61,908 nucleotides of DNA from Mycobacterium sp. E1214 (lineage in GTDB: Bacteria; Actinomycetota; Actinomycetes; Mycobacteriales; Mycobacteriaceae): positions 1 to 61,908 of the forward strand of contig NZ_LZJC01000030.1 of the NCBI RefSeq assembly GCF_001666755.1. Reading direction: 5' to 3'. Both the position numbers and the translations under genes were made by a program. Shown piece by piece: positions 35,153 through 43,744 of this stretch (position 1 is its first letter; each line of letters starts with the position of its first letter). The notes under the pieces were generated by a model that made no database searches, was not told the DNA's origin, and saw only the letters and a program-made list of their open reading frames with translations.

Positions 35153-35551
35153 TTAGCAAGAAGTCGGACTGCCCGATGTATGAAGGTAGGAGTGCAAGAC
35201 CTTGGCTTGGCGTCGAAGGCGGTTGGCTGCCTCGTGTTGGCGCATCGAGCGGTGATGCTGTGCCTGTGTCTCGTACTCCCGTAGGAGGTCTCGAATGATC
35301 GCGTGGACGTCTTGCATGGCCAGTTCGCGTCTGGGCGCCTCGGTTGATCCGACACCGGGAGACGAGTGGGCGACCGTACCGTCGCCAGATCGCGGCGACT
35401 GTGCTTCCGGTTGGACGGCTTCGGCGTTGTCGATCGCGGCGATCATTATTCGTAGGACTGAGATAATCTCCGGTTGACGTGATTTGAGCGCGGTGCGAAG
35501 GTCACGGCTTACTTCTTCGCGGAAGACCAAGGGATCCTGCGTGTTTCTCAC
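35153..35551 (-). CDS. GatB/YqeY-domain protein
   Basis: A 132-residue protein related to YqeY. The N-terminal helix LRTALKSRQPEIISVLRIMIAAIDNAEAV is the hallmark, and the C-terminal part (RELAMQDVHAIIRDLLREYETQAQHHRSM, HEAANRLRRQAKVLHSYL) is the rest of the domain. The domain also occurs in the amidotransferase GatB, where it contacts tRNA; free-standing versions have no firm role. The GTG start overlaps the TGA of the hydrolase gene, so it is the third gene of a coupled operon. Confidence 0.78.
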   Translation of the reverse strand: MRNTQDPLVFREEVSRDLRTALKSRQPEIISVLRIMIAAIDNAEAVQPEAQSPRSGDGTVAHSSPGVGSTEAPRRELAMQDVHAIIRDLLREYETQAQHHRSMRQHEAANRLRRQAKVLHSYLHTSGSPTSC

Positions 35552-36399
35552 GGTCTCGCGCCTTCGTTCAGGAAGCTATGAAGGTCGTCGCCGTCGTCGA
35601 ACAGGCCGTGACCCGCGCCGGCAACTAGATTGATCGATGCTGCAGGCTGCAGACGCCTCAAGCGTGCGGCGGTGTCGTGCGAGTTGAGCATGCGGTCTCG
35701 CGCACCCAGCACGACGGAGAGCGGCGCGGTGATGGCTCTTAAGTCTTCGTCGCGAAAGACGGGCAGGGTGTCGCGGCGGGGTCGATAGTTGCGTTGGATC
35801 AGCAGCATGTAATCGATGACGGGGTCAGGAATGCAGCCGGGCCCAAGCGCGATCCGCAGAGCGAGGCGCGTACCGGGCTCGCCGAATGGCATAAGGGCCA
35901 GTGCTGCGAAGACGGCCCCGTAACGTTGGCGACCGATACCGCCCGGGGCTCGCAGCGCCAGTCGTTCGACGCGGCTGGGCCGGCGGATCGCGTAATCCGT
36001 GGCCAGCCAGCCACCCAACGACACCCCTACGAAGCCGGCGGCGTCGACGCCCAGCTCGTCAAGTAGGTCGTCGAGCCATAACGCATATGCGTCGGAGTCA
36101 AGGGGCGGCCGAGATGGTGCGCTCAATCCGGGCTCACCGACGAGGTCGATCATGTACAGCCTATGAGTGAGTGACCACCGCGACGCATCGGCCTGCCAGA
36201 TCGCGCTGTTGCTCCCGGCGCCGTGCAGCAACACCACTGGTGGAGCATCGGTGGGTCCGCAGTCCAGGACGAAGGTGTCGCCCTCGCGGGTGGCGACGGT
36301 GCGTTGCCGCAGCGGCACTGCCCAGCGTTGAAGGTGCTCGCGGTAACTGAGCTCGACGGTGTGCTGGCCATGCGAGGAACGGTAGACGTCGGCGCTCAC
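35548..36399 (-). CDS. Alpha/beta hydrolase
   Basis: Serine hydrolase of 283 residues. The oxyanion motif is LLHGAGSNSAIW (about residues 57-68), the nucleophile elbow GVSLGG (about 125-130), and the catalytic His is probably in GAGHGLFDDG near the C-terminus; the acid is likely in LGARDRM. Start (GTG at 36399) and stop both overlap the neighbouring genes by GTGA. Substrate unknown. It might be an esterase, lactonase or dehalogenase-like enzyme. Confidence 0.85.
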   Translation of the reverse strand: MSADVYRSSHGQHTVELSYREHLQRWAVPLRQRTVATREGDTFVLDCGPTDAPPVVLLHGAGSNSAIWQADASRWSLTHRLYMIDLVGEPGLSAPSRPPLDSDAYALWLDDLLDELGVDAAGFVGVSLGGWLATDYAIRRPSRVERLALRAPGGIGRQRYGAVFAALALMPFGEPGTRLALRIALGPGCIPDPVIDYMLLIQRNYRPRRDTLPVFRDEDLRAITAPLSVVLGARDRMLNSHDTAARLRRLQPAASINLVAGAGHGLFDDGDDLHSFLNEGARP

Positions 36400-36821
36400 T
36401 TGTCGCCCTGGCGTGTCAAGGCGCCGATCAATCCGATGACGGCCGTCGTGGATTCTGGGTCGCCGACGACGAAGACGGTGAGACGGCAGGCAGATTCGTC
36501 ATACGTCGAGTGAATATTGAGCTGTCCTGGTCGGTTTGAGTTGCTGATCGCTGCAGCGGCGAGATGTGTGGTAATGCGATCCATCGTGAGGCGGTCGGCA
36601 TTGTCGATGTGCACGACGGTAGAGACGTGAGCGTGTGGACTACTCGCCGGCTCGTCGGTGACCACGCCGGCGAAGGCCTGCAAGTCCTGTTCGGTGATTC
36701 GGTATTGCTTGCCCATGCGCACGGCCGGTAGGCGGCCGTCACGGACGTACCCGCGTACGGTTCGCACGTGCAGCCCGAGAATATCGGCCACCTGCTCAGC
36801 CGAGTACACAGCAACACTCAC
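36396..36821 (-). CDS. Excisionase-type helix-turn-helix protein with C-terminal accessory domain
   Basis: A 141-residue probable regulator. The first 60 residues (YSAEQVADILGLHVRTVRGYVRDGRLPAVRMGKQYRITEQDLQAF) form a MerR/excisionase-like winged helix (HTH_17). The remaining 80 residues have alternating strands (STVVHIDNADRLTMDRITTHLAAAA, RLTVFVVGDPESTTAVIGLIGAL) of unknown fold. The GTG start coincides with the transcription start predicted from a -10 hexamer. It is the first gene of the HTH-hydrolase-YqeY operon and probably controls it. Confidence 0.75.
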   Translation of the reverse strand: MSVAVYSAEQVADILGLHVRTVRGYVRDGRLPAVRMGKQYRITEQDLQAFAGVVTDEPASSPHAHVSTVVHIDNADRLTMDRITTHLAAAAISNSNRPGQLNIHSTYDESACRLTVFVVGDPESTTAVIGLIGALTRQGDK

Positions 36822-36827
36822 ATACGT

Positions 36828-36833
36828 AAACTA
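36828..36833 (-). promoter_or_regulatory. -10 element of the HTH-hydrolase-YqeY operon
   Basis: Minus-strand TAGTTT. Predicted +1 is 36821, exactly the G of the GTG start codon, so the operon mRNA would be fully leaderless. Confidence 0.5.
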
Positions 36834-36859
36834 CCTCATTCATCCCTATTACGCTGATC

Positions 36860-36902
36860 TTACGGATGGATACGGATGTATTCGTGGCGTGCGGATATCC
36901 GC
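36860..36902. promoter_or_regulatory. Possible operator upstream of the HTH operon
   Basis: TACGGATGGATACGGATGTATTC contains a tandem ACGGATG motif (about 36862-36878). A perfect 12-bp palindrome GCGGATATCCGC follows at 36891-36902. It lies 30-70 bp upstream of the leaderless HTH promoter, a suitable place for autoregulation. No footprint knowledge supports this. Confidence 0.3.
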
Positions 36903-36925
36903 GTCCACGGTGTGTGGCTCAAATC

Positions 36926-37235
36926 ATGGACAGGGTTGGGCGTTCCCGACGTCCGAAGGCGTCGAAGCTGGACCGGCACGAGGGGCTTCGAGAATTGGAG
37001 CGGTTGAAGCTAACGGATGACTGGTCGCCCGGAGCAGATCGCCGAGTGGTTTCGGCGCAGCTTTCCCGATGGGCCCGACTGGTAGATCTCCCACGAGGCG
37101 ATCTGCCGGCACCTGTACGTCTCGACCTGGCACGCGCTGACCGGGGCCGGGAGGTGTTCGAGCACGAGTGCATCGCACAGGCGCCGGGGTTCGACGAACA
37201 GCGACAAATGGAACCGCTTTCCTTCGCATTGGTTG
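36926..37235 (+). pseudogene. IS30-type transposase remnant
   Basis: The first frame reads GRSRRPKASKLDRHEGLREL then KLTDDWSP. After an inserted base near 37031 a second frame continues EQIAEWFRRSFPDGPDW, meets a TAG at 37083, and resumes ISHEAICRHLYVS. This is the conserved middle of IS30-family transposases (KLxxDWSPEQIAxWL...SHExIYRxLY). Both frameshift and stop inactivate it, and the DDE core is missing. Confidence 0.7.
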
Positions 37236-37349
37236 AATTGCGCCCACCGAGCGAGGCCCAAAACCCTTGTGCGCCTAGCTATATGCAAGCAACCGCCGGG
37301 CGGGGTGTCGAAACTCAATGGCACAGGCCAGGTCCTGCACCCTGCCGCG

Positions 37350-38000
37350 TTAATCGATCAGCAACGCGACACCGGTATCGGTAACGTCGATGCCGACGGA
37401 GGATAGGTCGGCTACCAGGATGTCAGCGTCGGCCAGCTTGGTCGCGTGGTGAGTCGTCATGACGGCGAGGACTTGCGCCCCAGCGGCCCGCCCGGCACCG
37501 ACGCCTGCTGGCGAATCCTCCACGACCACGCACTCGCCGGCCTCGACACCCAATGCGGCGGCCGCTTTGAGGTAACTCTCGGGGTTCGGCTTGCCATGCG
37601 ATACGTCTTCTGCGCCGATCATCAATCTCGGCGCTGGGAGTTGCGCCGCCGCCAAGCGAGCAGCCATCAACGAGCGGGGCCCCGATGTCACCGCCGCCCA
37701 GTGGGTGTAGGGCAGGGCATCAAGCAGTCGGCGTGCCCCCGGTAACGCCACGACACCCTCCACATCAGCCTGCTCTTGTAGGGCGAGTAATCGGTTTGTG
37801 GCTGCGGTTCGATGGCGCGGCGCGACGAACTCCGCGACGGTGTCCTCGGTCCGCCTGCCGTGGCATACCTTGAGGACGTCCTGGTAGTCGACGTCGTACT
37901 CCTCGGCCCATGTACCCCAAGATTTTTCGACCGTGGCGGTCGAGTCGACCAGAGTGCCATCGATGTCGAACAAGACCCTCTTGCCATGCAGCACCGCCAT
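37350..38000 (-). CDS. HAD-superfamily phosphatase (beta-phosphoglucomutase/Gph-like)
   Basis: A 216-residue HAD hydrolase of subclass I with helical cap. Motif I is LFDIDGTLVDS (nucleophile Asp and acid/base Asp, about residues 10-20), motif II AVTSG, motif III K in GKPNPESY, and motif IV VVVEDSPAGV. Likely a sugar-phosphate or phosphoglycolate phosphatase. The ATG at 38000 is set by a -10 hexamer that puts the mRNA start 1 nt before it. It lies next to the IS30 remnant, convergent with nothing intact. Confidence 0.88.
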   Translation of the reverse strand: MAVLHGKRVLFDIDGTLVDSTATVEKSWGTWAEEYDVDYQDVLKVCHGRRTEDTVAEFVAPRHRTAATNRLLALQEQADVEGVVALPGARRLLDALPYTHWAAVTSGPRSLMAARLAAAQLPAPRLMIGAEDVSHGKPNPESYLKAAAALGVEAGECVVVEDSPAGVGAGRAAGAQVLAVMTTHHATKLADADILVADLSSVGIDVTDTGVALLID

Positions 38001-38007
38001 AGCCAGC

Positions 38008-38013
38008 ACACTA
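38008..38013 (-). promoter_or_regulatory. -10 element of the HAD phosphatase gene
   Basis: Minus-strand TAGTGT. Predicted +1 is 38001, one base before the ATG at 38000. Confidence 0.5.
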
Positions 38014-38472
38014 ACGGGGCAACACCCGCCTGCGCAGGCTGTGTCACTGCCCACAGTCGTTACCCGAATTGTGTTAGGTCACACAAAGTTTGGTTGAAAC
38101 CCGTGATTTGGCGCCTCACACGCAGCGGAACCTGGTCCGTGAGGCGTATGCGATCGTTTGCCCGTAACGCGCATAGTTGCGGCGGATTCGACCCTCGCCA
38201 GTGGCGCACATGGACTGTCGGCGGCAAGAGTCGCACCTCAGCCGGCCGGCACGCAACGGGGTGAGCAAAGCGGTGTGGCCTGTCATCGGGCTTGCGGGCT
38301 TTTGCTGCTCGGCGCGCTGGGGAGCGATGCAAAGGTTCGTAACCCGGAGGATTTAACTTCCGTCGGCGAAATAACATCATATTGCATAGTTTGATACCAT
38401 GCGTTTAACAATTTTTTGGGCTACGCCTGCCGCTACCCGACGACGCCGCGTCAGGCGCGTGAAGCGTGCGTA
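38014..38472. other. Intergenic region turning AT-rich
   Basis: About 460 bp. The right part (38370-38415) is unusually AT-rich for this genome (ACATCATATTGCATAGTT, TTTAACAATTTTTT) and probably holds the promoter of the methyltransferase gene. No gene recognised in the left part. Confidence 0.4.
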
Positions 38473-39429
38473 ATGGAAGGATTGTCGGTGCCGACAACAG
38501 CCACCCAGCGAGCACAATACGAGTTCATTCATGAGACTTTGCAGCACGGAACCACGGCTCTAAATTTCACATTGTCACTGTTGGAAAAAAGCTACAAATT
38601 CCATTTCCCGAAATATTCCAGCAACGTGCGTGCAACTCTGCAGGACGCCTGTAAGCACTTGCTGGCAGCAGATAATGGACGTGAACTCTACCAAGCGGCC
38701 GGAGAGGTGCACGAAAGATTTTTCGCCGCCGGTGGAGACGGGTCGTGGTTCAGCGAGGGCTACTCGGCGTACAAGTCACGGCGTAAGCCAGTGCAGGATT
38801 TCGAAAATTTCGCAGACGCTATCAGCGGCAGCTCGGTGCTGGATTTCGGCAGCGGCCGCGGCCACCTAGCTGCACTGATCGGGCGCGCCGGCTTTGACTG
38901 CTACACCACCGACGTCATGGACTACCGTGGCCCGGAGGCCACTCATCTACCGTTTCGACAGATGGCTTCGCCCGTCGACGTCCCCTACGCGGACGACATG
39001 TTCGACAGCGCGATTGTCAAGACCGTCCTCCATCATGTCGACGAGCCCCACGTAATTCCGTTGCTGAAGAATCTGCGGAGGGTCGCGCGGCGACTGATCA
39101 TCGAGGAAGACACTTATGGCGTTTCCGACATGCCGTTGAAGGTCACGGCCAATCAAAGCGAGCTAACACAGTTCAACAAGCTTGAGGAAAGCGTTCAATT
39201 TCAGGCACTCGTGCTGATTGATTTCTTTGGCAACGCGGTCGCTCAGGGTCTCATCGACATGAATTTCGGGTGCCAGTTCAAGCGCGTTAATGAATGGCAT
39301 TCGATATTCAACAGCATAGGACTGCGCGTCGTCGATACCCACGTCGCAGGCTTCCGCTCAGGCAATGTCCACAAAGCCTGTCAAGTTCGCTTCGTTGTCG
39401 ATCGCGAGGAGTCGTCAGTCAAAGCCTAG
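38473..39429 (+). CDS. Class I SAM-dependent methyltransferase, AT-richer gene
   Basis: A 318-residue protein. A helical N-terminal domain (about 1-110) precedes the Rossmann-type methyltransferase: motif I VLDFGSGRGHLAALIG, post-I FDCYTTDVMDY, motif IV-like DVPYADDMFDSAIVKTVLHHVDEP, then LLKNLRRVARRLIIEEDTYG. It resembles methyltransferases of peptide or polyketide natural-product loci, an impression only. Start uncertain: ATG at 38473 or GTG at 38488, the latter preceded by GGAAGGA. Lower GC and different codon use from its neighbours point to horizontal transfer. Confidence 0.78.
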   Translation: MEGLSVPTTATQRAQYEFIHETLQHGTTALNFTLSLLEKSYKFHFPKYSSNVRATLQDACKHLLAADNGRELYQAAGEVHERFFAAGGDGSWFSEGYSAYKSRRKPVQDFENFADAISGSSVLDFGSGRGHLAALIGRAGFDCYTTDVMDYRGPEATHLPFRQMASPVDVPYADDMFDSAIVKTVLHHVDEPHVIPLLKNLRRVARRLIIEEDTYGVSDMPLKVTANQSELTQFNKLEESVQFQALVLIDFFGNAVAQGLIDMNFGCQFKRVNEWHSIFNSIGLRVVDTHVAGFRSGNVHKACQVRFVVDREESSVKA

Positions 39430-39479
39430 GCAGTGCCGGTTTGGCGATCTCGGCGGCCACTCGGCGCACCGTTTGCGCT

Positions 39480-40370
39480 CTAGTCCCCGGTGTCGGCGAG
39501 CAGGGTGATGAGGCGTGGTAGCGCGGGGTGAGCGGGTTCGCGCCAGATCAGTTCGACCGGAGCCAGTAGAGGCAGGCTGAGGGGACGGACGACGATCCCG
39601 GAGGCCGGCACATGCTCGGTCATCGCCGGGGCGACCGGTGCCACGCCGTGACCCGCGGCGACGGACCGAAGCATCGCTTCCGGGGCGTTGATCAGGTCCG
39701 GTTGCGTGAGCACCTGGCCGGGGCGAGTGGGGCCGGCGGGGAGCAGGTGGCACATGATGTGGTCCCAGATGCCGGGAAACAGGTCGCGGGGGAACATCAC
39801 GATGGTCTCGGCAACCAGGTCGGCGACCGAGATCGCTTCCTGTGCGGCAAGGGGGTGACCGGCCGCCAGCGCAAGCCATACGGGTACCTCGCAGAGGCGA
39901 GTCCCGGCCAGGTCTTGGTCTTGCGTGGCGCGGACCCACACGATCGCAGCGTCGATATGCTCCTTGCGGATTGCGCGGATCGCGTCGCTGTCGGTGTTCG
40001 TGGCGATGGAAACCTCCAGGCCGGAGTCCGGTCCGGACAGGTGGCGCAACCGCTCGCCCACCACGTGCTCCACGGCCGGCGCAATCCGCAAAGTGAGGTG
40101 CCGGTGGTTGCCGTCGGCGCACCGTACTTCGTTGCAGGCCCGTTCGGCTCGGGCCAGCAAGACATAGGAGTGCTCGAGCAGCACCTCCCCGGCTGGGGTG
40201 AGGACGACGCTGCGCGGACTACGTTCCAGCAAGGCGACACGCAGGTCTCGTTCCAGGGCCTGAATCTGTTGAGACAGCGACGGCGCAGCGATCCGCAGCC
40301 TGCGGGCTGCCCGCCCGAAGTGCCGTTCCTCGGCCACGGCAACGAAATACCGGAGCTGTCGGAGCTCCAT
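39480..40370 (-). CDS. LysR-family transcriptional regulator
   Basis: A 296-residue regulator. The N-terminal HTH is complete ([40 protein letters not shown]), followed by a co-inducer-binding domain (LRIAPAVEHVVGE, SIATNTDSDAIRAIRKEHIDAAIVWV, LAAGHPLAAQE). It is divergent from the dehydrogenase operon at 40673, with about 300 bp between, the usual arrangement for a LysR activator and its target. The effector is unknown, possibly an aldehyde or alcohol metabolite. Confidence 0.9.
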   Translation of the reverse strand: MELRQLRYFVAVAEERHFGRAARRLRIAAPSLSQQIQALERDLRVALLERSPRSVVLTPAGEVLLEHSYVLLARAERACNEVRCADGNHRHLTLRIAPAVEHVVGERLRHLSGPDSGLEVSIATNTDSDAIRAIRKEHIDAAIVWVRATQDQDLAGTRLCEVPVWLALAAGHPLAAQEAISVADLVAETIVMFPRDLFPGIWDHIMCHLLPAGPTRPGQVLTQPDLINAPEAMLRSVAAGHGVAPVAPAMTEHVPASGIVVRPLSLPLLAPVELIWREPAHPALPRLITLLADTGD

Positions 40371-40672
40371 ACCCAGTCACGTTAGACCCCGACTGATGTC
40401 CAGAAGGAACCGTGTCCTGATCGGCGCGTTTAGGGTCGCCACGGCCGGGCACTTCCGTGGGGCGCAGGTCGCCGCACGACGAAGCTCCGCAGGATGGCTT
40501 CTGCGACCAGCATCCGCAGGCTGAGCCCACCGCCTGGACGGGTGACTTTCGGCCGAGAAATCCGACTGGTTCACCGCCCGGTGACTAGTTGCGTCGCGCC
40601 TCAACAACCGCGTTGGCGATCAGTTCGGCCTGGACCATCCTCGCTGCAAAAACCGTTCCCAGGAGGCTCACC

Positions 40673-41851
40673 ATGAAAGCGATTGTGTACGACGGACCCC
40701 GCCAGGTCAGCGTCAAGGATGTGCCGGACGCCAAAATCGAGCGGCCCACCGATGTCTTGGTGCGGATTACCGCCACCAACATCTGTGGCTCGGATCTGCA
40801 TATGTACGAGGGCAGAACCGATTTCGAGACTGGCCGCTCGTTCGGTCACGAGAATCTAGGCGAGGTCGTCGAAGTAGGCAACGGCGTCGACAAGGTCAAG
40901 GTGGGTGAGCGAGTCTGCTTGCCGTTCAACGTCTCCTGCGGGTTTTGTAAAAACTGTGAACGAGGCTTCACCAATTACTGCTTGACCACTCAGCCGGAGC
41001 CCAACATGGCCGGTGCGGCGTATGGTTTCGCCGACATGGGACCGTGGCAGGGCGGGCAGGCGGAACTACTGCGGGTGCCCTACGGCGACCACAACTGCCT
41101 GCGGTTGGGCGAGGATTCGGTCGACAAAGAGACCGACTACGTGATGCTGGCCGACATCTTTCCAACGGGCTATCACGCCACCGAGTTGGCTGGGGTAATC
41201 CCTGGGGACTCGGTGGTCATCTACGGCTCGGGACCGGTCGGCCTGATGGCGGCGCTGTCGGCAACCATCAAGGGCGCGTCGAAGGTGATGGTGGTCGATC
41301 GCCATCCCGACCGGTTGCGCCTCGCGGAGGAGATCGGCGCCATTGCGATCGATGACTCCAAGGTCGACCCGGTCGAGTTCGTCCTGGACCAGACCATGGG
41401 TCTGGGCGCCGACCGGGGCTGCGAGTGCGTGGGCTACCAGGCGCACGACCCGCAGGGCACCGAGCATCCCAACGTGACGCTGAACAGCCTGGTCAAGTCC
41501 GTACGGTTCACGGGTGGCATTGGCGCGGTCGGGGTCTTCGTCCCGCAGGATCCTGGGGGCGCGGACGAGATGGCCAAGAGGGGCGAGGTGGCCTTTGACT
41601 ACGGGCTGCACTGGTTCAAGGGCCAAACTCTGGGCACCGGACAGTGCCCGGTCAAGAAGTACAACCGCCGCCTGCGCGACCTGATTGCGGCCGACAAGGC
41701 CAAGCCGTCGTGGATTGTGTCCCACGAGCTGCCCCTAGACCAGGGCCCGGACGCCTACCAGCACTTCGACAGTCGAGACGAGGGCTGGACGAAGGTCGTG
41801 CTGCACCCGAACGGCTCGCACAAGCAGAAGGCCGGAGCAGGGTCTCGCTGA
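40673..41851 (+). CDS. Zinc-dependent alcohol dehydrogenase, glutathione-independent formaldehyde dehydrogenase type
   Basis: A medium-chain dehydrogenase of 392 residues. The catalytic zinc site starts at NICGSDLHMYEG (Cys) with GHENLGEVVEVG (His/Glu). The structural zinc loop is CGFCKNCERGFTNYC, and the NAD-binding glycines are YGSGPVGLMAA. The insert GYQAHDPQGTEHPNVTLNSLV is characteristic of the glutathione-independent formaldehyde dehydrogenase/dismutase group. The ATG has a clear AGGAGG. It is the first gene of the cassette divergent from the LysR gene, so aldehyde detoxification is the likely theme. Confidence 0.9.
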   Translation: MKAIVYDGPRQVSVKDVPDAKIERPTDVLVRITATNICGSDLHMYEGRTDFETGRSFGHENLGEVVEVGNGVDKVKVGERVCLPFNVSCGFCKNCERGFTNYCLTTQPEPNMAGAAYGFADMGPWQGGQAELLRVPYGDHNCLRLGEDSVDKETDYVMLADIFPTGYHATELAGVIPGDSVVIYGSGPVGLMAALSATIKGASKVMVVDRHPDRLRLAEEIGAIAIDDSKVDPVEFVLDQTMGLGADRGCECVGYQAHDPQGTEHPNVTLNSLVKSVRFTGGIGAVGVFVPQDPGGADEMAKRGEVAFDYGLHWFKGQTLGTGQCPVKKYNRRLRDLIAADKAKPSWIVSHELPLDQGPDAYQHFDSRDEGWTKVVLHPNGSHKQKAGAGSR

Positions 41852-41860
41852 TGCCTCGTC

Positions 41861-41887
41861 CCCCGCTGCCCGGCACGGGCAGCGGGG
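41861..41887 (+). terminator. Hairpin after the first dehydrogenase gene
   Basis: CCCCGCTGCCCG and CGGGCAGCGGGG form a perfect 12-bp stem with a 3-nt loop (GCA), starting 9 nt after the stop codon. There is no T-run. It may attenuate or process the transcript between the two dehydrogenase genes rather than end it. Confidence 0.55.
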
Positions 41888-41934
41888 CGGCCTGCCACTC
41901 GGGCACGCCGCAACTTCTCATCGAAAGGATCCAC

Positions 41935-42018
41935 ATGTCAAACGAATTGGGCGGTACGCGGGTCGCAATCCTGGCGGCAGACGCCACACGGCCAGCCGGC
42001 GCGAGGAGCGGCTCATGA
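41935..42018 (+). pseudogene. N-terminal stub of a PfpI/DJ-1 family gene
   Basis: Encodes 27 residues: MSNELGGTRVAILAADA followed by TRPAGARSGS and a stop. The first 16 residues match the usual start of PfpI-type deglycases/proteases (L-x-G-x-RVAILAxDG), and the rest of the domain is missing. An internal deletion joining this start to the next gene is the simplest reading. It has AAAGGAT upstream, and its stop overlaps the ATG of the next gene (ATGA). Confidence 0.5.
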
Positions 42019-42509
42019 GCAACCCGATGAGCAGGATTGCGCAGGCTGGTCTTGACGGCGCCGGCCAGCTGATCCACCAGCTTCAGCGCCGGCTGGGCAG
42101 CGACGGCGATGGCGCTGCGGACCCCGAGCCACGCTCGCGGTGGCGCAGCGTGACGATCAATAAGAGTCCGGAGGAGGTGATGCCGGACGGTCGGGTGCCT
42201 GACCCGCTCGCCGCGCTCGGTGACCATGTCGAGGTCAAGGTCCGCAAGGCTGCGGGAGATAAGGGTACCGAGCTCGCCGCCCGGCTGCGCCAGCCGGAGC
42301 CCAGCGGCCTCGGCTCGGTCGGGAAGCGGATGTCCGGCGACGATCCGCGCCAGCAGGTGCGTGCGGCGCTGCGCCAGGCCAAACAACTCATCGAAGTGGG
42401 TGAGGTGTTGCGGATCGATCCGACACCGCACGGCGCCCGTAGCGCCGCCCCAACCGGCAAGCTCGTCGACTTGGCGACCCGCCGCGCGGGTGGGGAGGGA
42501 GTGCTGTGA
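42015..42509 (+). CDS. Conserved hypothetical protein linked to dehydrogenase (possible SRPBCC-like)
   Basis: A 164-residue protein seen in other actinobacteria beside zinc alcohol dehydrogenases. The conserved core is RWRSVTINKSPEEVMPDGR, LGDHVEVKVRKAAGDKGTEL and QVRAALRQAKQLIEVGEVL. I associate this pattern with polyketide cyclase/dehydrase-like (SRPBCC) proteins, but that is from memory. It overlaps the PfpI stub (ATGA) and the following dehydrogenase (GTGA), so the three frames are translationally coupled. Confidence 0.6.
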   Translation: MSNPMSRIAQAGLDGAGQLIHQLQRRLGSDGDGAADPEPRSRWRSVTINKSPEEVMPDGRVPDPLAALGDHVEVKVRKAAGDKGTELAARLRQPEPSGLGSVGKRMSGDDPRQQVRAALRQAKQLIEVGEVLRIDPTPHGARSAAPTGKLVDLATRRAGGEGVL

Positions 42510-43681
42510 AGGCCCTCTGCTGGACCGGCGTCAACGAGACCTCTGTGGAGACCGTTGACGACCCGAAGATCCTCAATGACCACGACATCATCCTGAAGGT
42601 CAACCTGTCGACGACCTGCGGATCGGACCTGCACCTGCTGGGCGGCTACATCCCGACGATGCGGGCAGGGGACGTGCTTGGCCACGAATTCATGGGCGAG
42701 GTGGTCGAGGTGGGCTCGGCCGTCCGCAACCACCAGATCGGTGATCGGGTCGTGGTCTGCTCGTTCATCGCCTGCGGACAGTGCTGGTACTGCCAGAAGG
42801 AACTGTTCTCACTGTGCGACAACGGCAACCCGAATCCCGCACTGACCGAGGCGATGTGGGGGTCGGCGATCGGCGGCTGCTTCGCCTACAGCCACGCCCT
42901 CGGCGGCTACGCCGGCAGTCACGCCGAATACATCCGCGTGCCGTATGCCGACCACGGCGCGTTCGGCGTGCCGGACGGGGTGTCTGACCTTGCGGCGCTC
43001 TTCGCGTCCGATGCCGCCCCGACGGGATGGACCGGCGCCGACGGGGCCGGCATCGCTCCCGGTGACATCGTCGCGGTCTGGGGTGCCGGCGGGGTCGGGC
43101 AAATGGCCGCGCGCGGCGCCATGCTGATGGGCGCCGAGCAGGTTGTCGTCATCGACCGACTGCCCGAACGCCTGGCACAGGTTCGACAGCACATCGGTGC
43201 CGAGACGCTCGACTACACCCGGGACAGTGTCGTTGCCCAGCTGAAGGAGCGCACCGGTGGTCGCGGTCCAGACGTGGTGATCGAGGCGGTCGGCATGGAG
43301 GCACACAGCAATGGGCCGGCCTACCTCTACGACCAAGTCAAGCAGCAGCTACGACTACAAACCGACCGCCCCACCGCCCTGAGGGAGGCTATCTACGCGT
43401 GCCGCAAGGGCGGAAGCCTGTTCATCCTGGGTGTCTTCGGCGGCGTCGTCGACAAATTTCCGCTCGGCGCCATCATGAACAAGGGGATGGCGGTGCGTGG
43501 GGCGCAGCAACACGGGCAGCGCTATATCCCCAGGATCTTGCAACACATCGCCGACGGCGAGCTGCACACCGAGCACCTCGCCACCCACGTCATGCCTCTC
43601 GAGCAAGGCCCGACGGCGTACCAAATGTTCAAGAACAAGACGGATGGTTGCGTCCGCGCTGTCTTGCAGCCGGCCGGGTGA
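42506..43681 (+). CDS. Zinc-dependent alcohol dehydrogenase
   Basis: A second medium-chain dehydrogenase (391 residues). The catalytic zinc segment is TTCGSDLHLLGG with GHEFMGEVVEVG, the structural zinc loop is ACGQCWYCQKELFSLC, and the nucleotide-binding glycines are WGAGGVGQMAA followed by VVVIDRLPERL. It is distinct from the first dehydrogenase of the cassette, with a long insert (MEAHSNGPAYLYDQVKQQLR) typical of the threonine dehydrogenase-like actinobacterial group. The GTG start overlaps the preceding stop. Substrate unknown. Confidence 0.88.
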   Translation: MKALCWTGVNETSVETVDDPKILNDHDIILKVNLSTTCGSDLHLLGGYIPTMRAGDVLGHEFMGEVVEVGSAVRNHQIGDRVVVCSFIACGQCWYCQKELFSLCDNGNPNPALTEAMWGSAIGGCFAYSHALGGYAGSHAEYIRVPYADHGAFGVPDGVSDLAALFASDAAPTGWTGADGAGIAPGDIVAVWGAGGVGQMAARGAMLMGAEQVVVIDRLPERLAQVRQHIGAETLDYTRDSVVAQLKERTGGRGPDVVIEAVGMEAHSNGPAYLYDQVKQQLRLQTDRPTALREAIYACRKGGSLFILGVFGGVVDKFPLGAIMNKGMAVRGAQQHGQRYIPRILQHIADGELHTEHLATHVMPLEQGPTAYQMFKNKTDGCVRAVLQPAG

Positions 43682-43744
43682 GACACCTGCTGAGCTTGCG
43701 TTGGCGACTGTCGTTACAAGCACTCTGATGGAAGAAGGTGAATC

